Below are positions 52,000 through 59,436 of a stretch of 64,000 nucleotides of DNA, piece by piece. The notes beneath the pieces were generated by a model. It made no database searches. It saw only the letters and a program-made list of their open reading frames with translations, and had not been told where the DNA came from. The position numbers and the translations under genes are program-made. Origin of the DNA: an uncultured Treponema sp. (GTDB taxonomy: Bacteria > Spirochaetota > Spirochaetia > Treponematales > Treponemataceae); assembly GCA_947167345.1 (NCBI GenBank), contig CAMVHR010000001.1, positions 62,001 to 126,000 of the forward strand. The letters are read 5' to 3'. Position 1 is the stretch's first letter. Every line of letters starts with the position of its first letter.

Positions 52000-52000
52000 T

Positions 52001-55000
52001 CTATTTTATAGTCCAGACTTTGCCGTCTGTCCTTCCAAAAATTTCTTCCTCGTACATGCATTCAGCTGTTGCACACGGAGTTTTGTATTCGCCTTTGCGA
52101 ACTGCCCTGAACTGGAATTCTACCTGCTGCACTCCTGCAGGAAAGTAATCCCAGAAGAACTGTGTTTCTGCATCGTATATGCCTTTGTAAGAAAGACCCC
52201 TTGTTGCTTCTGTAAGGTTTTCAATAGTACCAGTTGTTACAAATGCACTATTCAGTATTTCGCATCCTGCTGGAACAGGAGCGCGGACGGCAACGTATTC
52301 TGCCCTTATTCGTGAAGATACTATTACTTTTTCGCGGTAAATGTTTCCTGCTGTAAGTTCACTTTCTTTTACAACTTTTCCTGTCTTTGCGTCAGTAATC
52401 TCGGTGTAAATGCATAGCCCCTCGTCTCTTGCTGTCTGTTTTTCTGCTGGAAGGGCATATTTCATTGATGCTGTGTAGAAAAGTGTACCCTTGCCTGACT
52501 TAGTAAATGTTACATCAAGATTTCTATCTTTTGGAGTTACTGTTGTTTCTACAGGCTTTGCCGCAACTCCATTAAAGGTCCCTCTCAATGTCGATGTGCC
52601 ATTTAAAAGTACATCTGCTGTAAAGTTCAGCTTTTCAAGATTATTGCTTTTGATATAGTCGTTTAGTGCAATAAGGACTCTGCTTGTGACTGCTGTTGAC
52701 TGCCAGCGTCCATTGTGTGCTTTTTGCATTTTCAAAAGTTCATAGACAATGTGCTGGTTAGTGCTGTCTTTTGCGTTAAGGCGTGTAAGAAGCTGCAGCA
52801 GCAATGCGTATCGTTCTGAGTCATCATTAAAGAAACACCAGTAATGTTTTTTGTACTTCTGAGAAATGTCAATTCCTCGGCTTGTCATTCTGGTGTATGA
52901 AAGAATTTTCTGATACAAGTCTTCTGCCTGTTTTCTGCTGCCTTTTGCAAGGTATGCAAGGGCTGCAAGCTCTAGAGTTTCAACATCCGCACCTTCACTT
53001 TCTGTAATTAAAGCCAATGAATTGTCCTTTATGTCAGCACCAAGCATAGCCGCGCCGTATAATGCATACGATGCCCTGTATAAAGTCCAAGGTTGCTTTG
53101 ATTCGTTCAAAGCCTTTTCTGCTTCCTTTACAAGATAAGCTGCCAGTGCTTTTTCATCTGTCTTTCCTGTCGGAATTCCGTTCTGTTTTGCAAGGGCTAG
53201 AATTTCAGCAATCCTCATTGATACAAACGGACTGCTTTCTTTTCCTCCCTTCCAGTAAGGAAAGCCTCCGTCTACCCTCTGTACCGGAGCCCAGCTGTAA
53301 ATTTCATGCTCTGCAACACCATTTGCAGATTTTACTTCACTGTTTAAGCCGAATACATCTATGTAGTCTCCGAATGCTACAAGAGGAAGTACGGCGGCAG
53401 AACGCTGTTCCATGCAGCCGTACGGATAGTGGAATACATAACTTACGGCTTCTCTGAGTACCCCGAGTCGGGTAGGATCAAGCTGAACATATACACTATA
53501 ACGTGAGTCCTCTGCATCATCTGGAATGATAATCTTTTCTGTTACAGAGTCTTCTGTACTTCCTGTTGTCGTTACTGTTTCATAAATGTAAGGCTTTTCT
53601 ATCTGGAGCGGTAGCAGAATCTTTTCGTTTATGTTACTGCCTGTAACTTTGAATTCTACAGTAATCCAGCCTTGCTTTATAGCTTTTATTGAGAACATGA
53701 GAGGCTGCGTTTTGTTTGCCGCAACCTTGATTTTTTGCAAATTCTTTTTATCTGCCACCAAGGCTGAGCCTGGAATCTTTTGTATGTCATCGCTGTTCTG
53801 CGTATAGTTTACGCCTTCATATACGCTAATCTCTACATTTACATTTTGGGCTTTGCCTGTAAGATTTGAAATGACTACTCCGAGTTCTGCCTTATCATCA
53901 GGGCGGAGCATTCTTGGCAGTGCAGTCCGCACTGAAATCGGTTCGCATACGGAGATTTCTTCTTCTGTCTTGCCGAATGCATTACTGTCATCGATGGCAA
54001 CTGCCGTTATTCTATATGAAGTGAGCGAGTCGGGGAGTGTAACGCTGCATGTAGCCTTTCCGCTCTTATCCGTAATTATGTATGGTTCAAAGGCGGCTGT
54101 AGACGCAAAGTTTGAACGTATTTTCATGCCGTCTGAGCCAGCTTCTTCATCAGAAGCAGCCATCATTGGAGCGGCTTCCATTTTATATACTCTTGTAGCA
54201 CCTTTTGCCTTGTTGCTTGTAGCAAAAAGTGCATCTTCCGCTGCACTTTCCATTTCGACTTGTTCCTGCATTATCAGAAGAGAGCGGGAGTCACCTCCCA
54301 GCGTGCGGTTGTAGAACCTGTTTCTGTCATAGAAATATGAAAGTGGATCCTCTACGTGATAACCAATAAGGTCAAGAATTCCCCTGTCTACTGCCATGAG
54401 TGTGATTGCGGCATTTTTAGCAGGTTTGCCGTTCTGTGTCGCTGTAATTGTAAATTTTGCCTTGTCTCCAGGCTGGTAGCTTTCTTTGTCAGGTTTTATG
54501 GATACGTCTATTTTTTTTGTGGCAGCATTTATATTTAAAGCCGTCACTCCGTAATAGCTTTTTGGTGCATCATTCCCAGTCCGTACTGAATATGTTGAGA
54601 CTGAAACATATATTACCGGTACGTAAGATTCTTCAATTTTTACGTCGATTATATTGGAAGGTTCTGTAAGAGTTACTGCTTTTTCTGAAAGTACACCCTC
54701 CCTTTCTATCGTGATAAGGTACGTTCCCTTTGGAAGTTCTGTTTGTGTGAGTATGTGTGCAGTATCTCCAGCATTGTATTCTTCCTTGTCAGGAGTAAGC
54801 CTTACTTGCTGGCTGTCGTTTGTGTCATGCACAAACCATCCGCTTCCTGTAACATAAAAACTTCTTTCTGTAATGACAGGATTCCCCTTTGAGTCATTGC
54901 AGGTCATCTTTAAAAGATATGCACCACTTTCTTTTGGCTTTACAGTTATTTCGGCAGGCTTTGCAGAAGACGGAAGTTTTACAGTCCTTGATTCTTCTAC

Positions 55001-57775
55001 AGTCAGTTGTTTTTCGTATCGTACTGAAACATATCCTGAAGGCTCTAATGTCTGGATTCTTTTCCAGTTTTCGCGTATAAGTTCTGCCTTTACTTCACCT
55101 GATTTTGGAAGTGCGTTCTTTGCGGGAAAATCTTCATCAGGTGTAATGCACACATAATCAAACTTTATGCTGTCACCTTTTTTTGCAAATCCCTTTACAT
55201 TTTTTTCGCTTCCTATGCCTATGTAGAATTGGGATGGATGGACAATGGCTGATGAACTTGTGCTTATTGCTTGGTTTCCACTGTCTGTAACTTGTGTCTC
55301 TACTGTATATCTTATAGGAATGCCATTGTTTTCTATACTGCCGGTTGTCTGTGATGTAGATGCCTTTCCGTCTGAGTCAAGAAGTCCGCTTTCAGTTCCA
55401 AGATATCCTTGGGTATATTGATGTGTGAGAGAGCCAAACCTCATGGACTTGTATTCCTTTTTCTGCGGAATAAATGAAGTTCCCTCGTATCTCCATTGAG
55501 AGCTGTAGTTGCTGTCGGCAAGGCTTCCTCCGCCAAGATATCTTGCGCTTATGAGTGCTGAAAGACTGTCACCGTAGATATATGTGCTGTCTTCAATGGA
55601 AGAATTTGCTTCAAAACGCAGCTTTTCAAAAAACTGTACGTTTACAGGAATGCTTTCGGATGTTTTTTGACCGTCACAGTTTCGTGTGTATACAATATTA
55701 TAATCCCCAGGCTTTATGTCCTCTGGTAATTTAAATGTTCCCCATGCACTTCCATGCTTGGAAAGTTTTCCTTTGTTTGTTCCATAAATCTGCCTGCTTC
55801 CCCTGTTATAACCTGTAAGCTCGATGGTAAAGTTTGATTCTGTTTCTGGAACAGCATTGTATGTGCCCTTTTTAAGGTTACGGTCTATTATTATGTAGGA
55901 AACAGTTTCCCCAGGCTTATAAAGTTTTCTGTCTGTAAACAAAAATGCAACCATCTGATTTTTTAATGTTGTTTCAAACTCTGGTCGCGGATTGCTGTAT
56001 AGATATTTTAAAGGTCTGCCCCAGTCATTGCTTGCATAAAGAATTCTGTCATTGTCTGTTTTTGCTTCAAAGAACATGCTTCTTGCTGTTGTAAGATTTT
56101 TTATCTGTTCTTCTGTAAAGTCTATTTCCGCAATGCCACTTGCATTCGTAGTGGCACTTGCAATGACAGAATGGCTCTGTACGAGACATTCTGCGTATGT
56201 CAGCGATTTGTCAATGAACATGACGCTTACTTTTGCATTTGCTACAGGTTTGCCTGTCTTCATGCTGGAAACGAGGACAACGGCCTTGTTGTATCCGTAT
56301 CGTGCTGTAACAGCAAGGTCTGTAACCTGTATGATCTGTTCATTTTCTGCAGTAGCTGTTTCAGTTTTGTATTCTTTTGATTTCCAATCCCTGTATCTGC
56401 ATTCATAGGGAATGTTCGCCTTAAAACGTACTGCACCCCTGTATTCCCCGTCAGAAATCGTAAGATATGGACGCAAGTCTATTTTTTCTGATGTAATTTT
56501 GTTCTTTTCAATCTTGTCAACATCAATTGTTATTGTCTTGGATGATGCTCCATTCTTTGAACCTGTCGCATCTGTAAGTGGCTCTATTGTATAATAAGCA
56601 GGAGCCTTTATGTTTTGGTAGGTGAATGATATGAACGGTGCAAACTGAGATTCAAGCGTCATAAAACCGCTGTTCTTAAATCTTACAAAACTCTTTGCGT
56701 CTGGGGCTGTTACCTTGAATGTGTAATCACTTGTAAGTTTTCTTCCATATATATCACTAAAATCTTTGTTTATGGTAATGCTGTATGTTTGCTCATAAGT
56801 GACAGGCAGTGAATGTATTGTAAGAGAATGTCCGCTTATCTTTATGTTTTCTTTTGTTATTTTGTAGCTTTTTGCTGAACCTGTATCACATTCTATGTGT
56901 TTGGCAAGTTCTTCTTCATTCCCATCTTTTAGTTCTGTGCTGAAATATACGTATACGGGCAGAAAGATGTCTTCACTGTACCATGACGGCTGTGTGTCAG
57001 TGTCGGTTACTTTGAACTTTACGATTGTGTGAAAGCTTTCACTTGTTTCTTTTTGTGAGGCATGGCAGTCTTTGTCGGCTAGTGCTCCTTTTTGCAGCGT
57101 TACTTTTATGTCTGTGTCTTCTGGAAGATCTTCCTGTACTGTAAGATGCACAATGTTTTTGTCTTCCTGTAAAGCTGTAAAATTAAAGTTTTTTGAATGA
57201 CCTGAATTTTCTGCCTGTACGGTAAGAAAATCCTTTACAACAGCTGCATTTACGGGTGCGTTAAAAAATACTGCTATGTCCTTTGCCAGCTGTACGGGTA
57301 CATTGTTTCTAGTTACGTACTGTCCGTTCTTTTCGTGTCCGTATCCTGGATGAACGGATGTTATTTTCAAGTCTTCAGTGTGGAATGTATATTCTGTCTT
57401 TCCCTGTATCTTATTGCCTTTGAGGGAAGTTGTGTTTGGGTTTATTTTTATGGTATATGTTTTTTGCGGAATTGCTTCTTCGTCACTTTCAAAGCTTAAT
57501 ATACTTGTGCCATACCAGCGGTACACTCCCTTCAGCTTTGGTTCTATGCTGACTATGGAAGATGTCGCGGTCGGATTCCCAAGAGCCTTAAGTTCTGTTA
57601 CCGGCTGTGAAAAGTGAATTTGTATTGCAGGATACTTTACGCTTGCAGGAAGTTCCCCTTGTGGAGTAACGTTCAGCACCTTGAATTCTGAATCTTCACC
57701 ATTTTGTGCATGAATTGCTGTTGTAAAAACGCTTGCTGCCATAATCATAAAAAATGTAAGTATACCCTTGTGCAT
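52001..57775 (-). CDS. Bacterial alpha-2-macroglobulin
   Basis: A 1924-residue exported protein with a signal peptide (MHKGILTFFMIMAASVFTTA, cleavage near IHA-QN). Multiple macroglobulin-like beta domains fill the first 1150 residues (for example YTIKINPNTTSLKGNKIQGK, FLFTDRKLYKPGETVSYI). The thioester motif is intact: CMEQ at residues 1454-1457 in YPYGCMEQRSAAVLPL. The complement-like helical domain follows (RVDGGFPYWKGGKESSPFVS). No lipobox is seen. Such proteins trap attacking proteases in the periplasm. The usual partner PbpC is not next to it; instead a HEFQH lipoprotein follows in the same operon. An AAGGA ribosome-binding site precedes the ATG. Confidence 0.93.
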   Translation of the reverse strand: MHKGILTFFMIMAASVFTTAIHAQNGEDSEFKVLNVTPQGELPASVKYPAIQIHFSQPVTELKALGNPTATSSIVSIEPKLKGVYRWYGTSILSFESDEEAIPQKTYTIKINPNTTSLKGNKIQGKTEYTFHTEDLKITSVHPGYGHEKNGQYVTRNNVPVQLAKDIAVFFNAPVNAAVVKDFLTVQAENSGHSKNFNFTALQEDKNIVHLTVQEDLPEDTDIKVTLQKGALADKDCHASQKETSESFHTIVKFKVTDTDTQPSWYSEDIFLPVYVYFSTELKDGNEEELAKHIECDTGSAKSYKITKENIKISGHSLTIHSLPVTYEQTYSITINKDFSDIYGRKLTSDYTFKVTAPDAKSFVRFKNSGFMTLESQFAPFISFTYQNIKAPAYYTIEPLTDATGSKNGASSKTITIDVDKIEKNKITSEKIDLRPYLTISDGEYRGAVRFKANIPYECRYRDWKSKEYKTETATAENEQIIQVTDLAVTARYGYNKAVVLVSSMKTGKPVANAKVSVMFIDKSLTYAECLVQSHSVIASATTNASGIAEIDFTEEQIKNLTTARSMFFEAKTDNDRILYASNDWGRPLKYLYSNPRPEFETTLKNQMVAFLFTDRKLYKPGETVSYIIIDRNLKKGTYNAVPETESNFTIELTGYNRGSRQIYGTNKGKLSKHGSAWGTFKLPEDIKPGDYNIVYTRNCDGQKTSESIPVNVQFFEKLRFEANSSIEDSTYIYGDSLSALISARYLGGGSLADSNYSSQWRYEGTSFIPQKKEYKSMRFGSLTHQYTQGYLGTESGLLDSDGKASTSQTTGSIENNGIPIRYTVETQVTDSGNQAISTSSSAIVHPSQFYIGIGSEKNVKGFAKKGDSIKFDYVCITPDEDFPAKNALPKSGEVKAELIRENWKRIQTLEPSGYVSVRYEKQLTVEESRTVKLPSSAKPAEITVKPKESGAYLLKMTCNDSKGNPVITERSFYVTGSGWFVHDTNDSQQVRLTPDKEEYNAGDTAHILTQTELPKGTYLITIEREGVLSEKAVTLTEPSNIIDVKIEESYVPVIYVSVSTYSVRTGNDAPKSYYGVTALNINAATKKIDVSIKPDKESYQPGDKAKFTITATQNGKPAKNAAITLMAVDRGILDLIGYHVEDPLSYFYDRNRFYNRTLGGDSRSLLIMQEQVEMESAAEDALFATSNKAKGATRVYKMEAAPMMAASDEEAGSDGMKIRSNFASTAAFEPYIITDKSGKATCSVTLPDSLTSYRITAVAIDDSNAFGKTEEEISVCEPISVRTALPRMLRPDDKAELGVVISNLTGKAQNVNVEISVYEGVNYTQNSDDIQKIPGSALVADKKNLQKIKVAANKTQPLMFSIKAIKQGWITVEFKVTGSNINEKILLPLQIEKPYIYETVTTTGSTEDSVTEKIIIPDDAEDSRYSVYVQLDPTRLGVLREAVSYVFHYPYGCMEQRSAAVLPLVAFGDYIDVFGLNSEVKSANGVAEHEIYSWAPVQRVDGGFPYWKGGKESSPFVSMRIAEILALAKQNGIPTGKTDEKALAAYLVKEAEKALNESKQPWTLYRASYALYGAAMLGADIKDNSLALITESEGADVETLELAALAYLAKGSRKQAEDLYQKILSYTRMTSRGIDISQKYKKHYWCFFNDDSERYALLLQLLTRLNAKDSTNQHIVYELLKMQKAHNGRWQSTAVTSRVLIALNDYIKSNNLEKLNFTADVLLNGTSTLRGTFNGVAAKPVETTVTPKDRNLDVTFTKSGKGTLFYTASMKYALPAEKQTARDEGLCIYTEITDAKTGKVVKESELTAGNIYREKVIVSSRIRAEYVAVRAPVPAGCEILNSAFVTTGTIENLTEATRGLSYKGIYDAETQFFWDYFPAGVQQVEFQFRAVRKGEYKTPCATAECMYEEEIFGRTDGKVWTIK

Positions 57776-57840
57776 TGATTTTCCTTAGAAAAGATTTTCT
57801 GTAGAAAAAACAGTTTCATGCATGTTTTTGTTACACGGCC

Positions 57841-57975
57841 AAAACGATTGGAATCGTTCTCTGAAAAAGATTCTAATCTCTCTGACAAAACGATTGGAAT
57901 CGTTCTCTGAAAACGATTCTAATCTCTGTGACAAAACGATTCTAATCGTTTTCTGAAAACGATTAGAATCTTTTT
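57841..57975. repeat. Three tandem 46-base hairpin units
   Basis: Units run 57841-57886, 57887-57932 and 57933 to about 57978. Each has a cgattNNaatcg palindrome and a second arm, so each can fold. The third is a perfect 15-base stem, GATTCTAATCGTTTT (57938-57952) with AAAACGATTAGAATC (57956-57970), a three-base loop and then five T on the plus strand. On the minus strand, the direction of the flanking genes, it is followed by GTTTT. The first two units carry a few mismatches. It sits between the thioesterase and alpha-2-macroglobulin genes and could end or pause transcription. Confidence 0.8.
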
Positions 57976-58732
57976 ATTGATATAACAATTCTGCCTCAAA
58001 TGATGTTCCGCTTTCCGTTTTGCCTGCTATGAAAATCTTTTTTTCTGCATCGTTAAAGTTTCCTGAAACTGTGAGCTTTTGACCATACATGGCTTCCTTT
58101 GAATAATTAATCTTAAAATCTGTAAATCGTTTTTCCTGATACTGTTCAGGAAGGGCATCCGTCAGGAATGCTCCATAGCGAGAATTGTTTGTGTGGCCGT
58201 TTGCATCAATGTCGGAATATCCTATTGTTCTTTCTGAAAGAACTGTCTGTTCCTGCGGCAATATAATTTTTCCAGGCCTAGGGCAGTCATTGTCCGTACG
58301 GAAATCAAAAGGCTTTCGCAGTGTAAAATTCTTTGTAGGAACTATTTTTCTTGCATTACAGTCTACGGCAAGCCATGTACTGTAGCCATTTACAAGAATC
58401 CTGCCGTTTTCATCTTTTATCTGGTAGCCGCGGCAAAGCTGTAATGCTTCCGGCTTTTCTTCCCATGTAATGATTTCTATGTTCTGATTTTCACCCGGCA
58501 ACTCAAAAAAGCGAAATGAACAGCGTGATACCAAAATATAGAATCCGTGTTCCATAAGAAATTCTCTGGAAAGTCCCCTCTGCCTGTAATCTTCTACAGC
58601 CGTATCTGATGTCAGCCTTAAAAGCTCTGTCAGCGAAAGCTTTCCGTTTTTGGTGCACTGTGAAAAATATACCATTGTCTTGTTATGAAATGTATTTTTA
58701 TCGTCTTCATGCCATAATCTGAAATCTGTCAT
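57974..58732 (-). CDS. Acyl-ACP thioesterase
   Basis: A 252-residue double-hotdog protein of the FatA/FatB type. Landmarks are NKTMVYFSQCTKNGKLSLTE, VSRCSFRFFELPGENQNIEI, INGY-like VNGYSTWLAVDCNARKIVPT and the catalytic-region YSDIDANGHTNNSRYGAFLT (Asp, Asn, His). The enzyme releases fatty acids from acyl carrier protein in the cytoplasm. Its stop codon overlaps the T tract after the tandem hairpins. A complete TTGATA/TATACT promoter lies directly upstream, with the ATG seven bases after the -10 box. Confidence 0.87.
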   Translation of the reverse strand: MTDFRLWHEDDKNTFHNKTMVYFSQCTKNGKLSLTELLRLTSDTAVEDYRQRGLSREFLMEHGFYILVSRCSFRFFELPGENQNIEIITWEEKPEALQLCRGYQIKDENGRILVNGYSTWLAVDCNARKIVPTKNFTLRKPFDFRTDNDCPRPGKIILPQEQTVLSERTIGYSDIDANGHTNNSRYGAFLTDALPEQYQEKRFTDFKINYSKEAMYGQKLTVSGNFNDAEKKIFIAGKTESGTSFEAELLYQ

Positions 58733-58739
58733 GCATGAT

Positions 58740-58768
58740 AGTATATATTTTTTTTATGTTCATATCAA
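58740..58768 (-). promoter_or_regulatory. Sigma-70 promoter for a probable leaderless thioesterase transcript
   Basis: On the minus strand TTGATA (58768-58763) and TATACT (58745-58740) are 17 bases apart; the ATG starts seven bases after the -10 box with no ribosome-binding site. Confidence 0.65.
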
Positions 58769-58816
58769 ATATGTTAACGGAAACTCGTCTTGATTTGTTT
58801 CCTTTTTGAACAAATA

Positions 58817-58845
58817 TTGCATTAGAATTGATGATGTGCTATAAT
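58817..58845 (+). promoter_or_regulatory. Sigma-70 promoter for a probable leaderless NusG-paralogue transcript
   Basis: TTGCAT (58817-58822) and a perfect TATAAT (58840-58845) have 17-base spacing; the ATG at 58855 is nine bases past the -10 box. Confidence 0.65.
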
Positions 58846-58854
58846 TCGGTTGCA

Positions 58855-59379
58855 ATGGATTATTACTGCATTATGGTAAAGACAGGCGGAGAGGAAGAAT
58901 TCAAAGCCGATGCCATTAAAAAAGCTTCTCAATATGCCCAAGGGCTTCAGTTCTGGTTCTTCAAGCGCAAGTTGCGTATTGGAGGAAAGAAAAACGGGCA
59001 TGTAATTGATGCCCCTTTATTCCCTGGCTATGTCTTTATGAGTGCAGAAAATATGGACGCTTATCTGTATGAGAAAATAAGGTCTGCAAGAAATTTCTAT
59101 CATTTTTTAAGCAGTAATGTAAATATCGTTCGTCTTCGCGGACAAGATCTTGAATATCTTCACCATTTAATCCGATTCGGAGAATCTTCCGGTTTTTCTC
59201 GCGCAATGTTTGATGCAAATGACCGTATTGTTATTGTAGACGGTCTGCTTTCGGGCTTTAAGGGTAGCATAATAAGCGTAAACAGGCGCAAGCAGCGTGT
59301 AAAGGTTCGCATTGAAATGTGTGGAAGCATCAATACCGTTGATTTGGGCTACGAGTGCATAAACAAGGTGTCATCGTGA
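58855..59379 (+). CDS. NusG-family antitermination paralogue (LoaP/UpxY-like)
   Basis: A 174-residue NusG-type protein. The NGN domain opens YYCIMVKTGGEEEFKADAI and includes APLFPGYVFMSAENMDAYL; the C-terminal KOW domain is DRIVIVDGLLSGFKGSIISV followed by NRRKQRVKVRIEMCGSINTV. The start at 58855 is preferred since an in-frame TTG at 58828 would lie upstream of the -10 box. It is not placed by the secE/rplK genes typical of housekeeping NusG, so a specialised paralogue is more likely. LoaP and UpxY proteins promote reading through long operons; which operon is served here is unknown. The alaS gene follows 57 bases later. Confidence 0.78.
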   Translation: MDYYCIMVKTGGEEEFKADAIKKASQYAQGLQFWFFKRKLRIGGKKNGHVIDAPLFPGYVFMSAENMDAYLYEKIRSARNFYHFLSSNVNIVRLRGQDLEYLHHLIRFGESSGFSRAMFDANDRIVIVDGLLSGFKGSIISVNRRKQRVKVRIEMCGSINTVDLGYECINKVSS

Positions 59380-59399
59380 AAATACCTTATGGTCAACGA

Positions 59400-59428
59400 T
59401 TGACTAAAAATGCGTTATAATCTAGTAT
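59400..59428 (+). promoter_or_regulatory. Sigma-70 promoter for a probable leaderless alaS transcript
   Basis: TTGACT (59400-59405) and TAGTAT (59423-59428) are 17 bases apart. The alaS ATG at 59437 follows eight bases after the -10 box. A second TATAAT lies at 59416-59421. No ribosome-binding site is seen. Confidence 0.6.
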
Positions 59429-59436
59429 AAACTACT

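Noticed and set aside
57841-57975. CRISPR-like array
   Set aside because: The units are tandem without unique spacers, and the 46-base copies are self-complementary throughout. No cas gene is present. It is better described as repeated hairpins.
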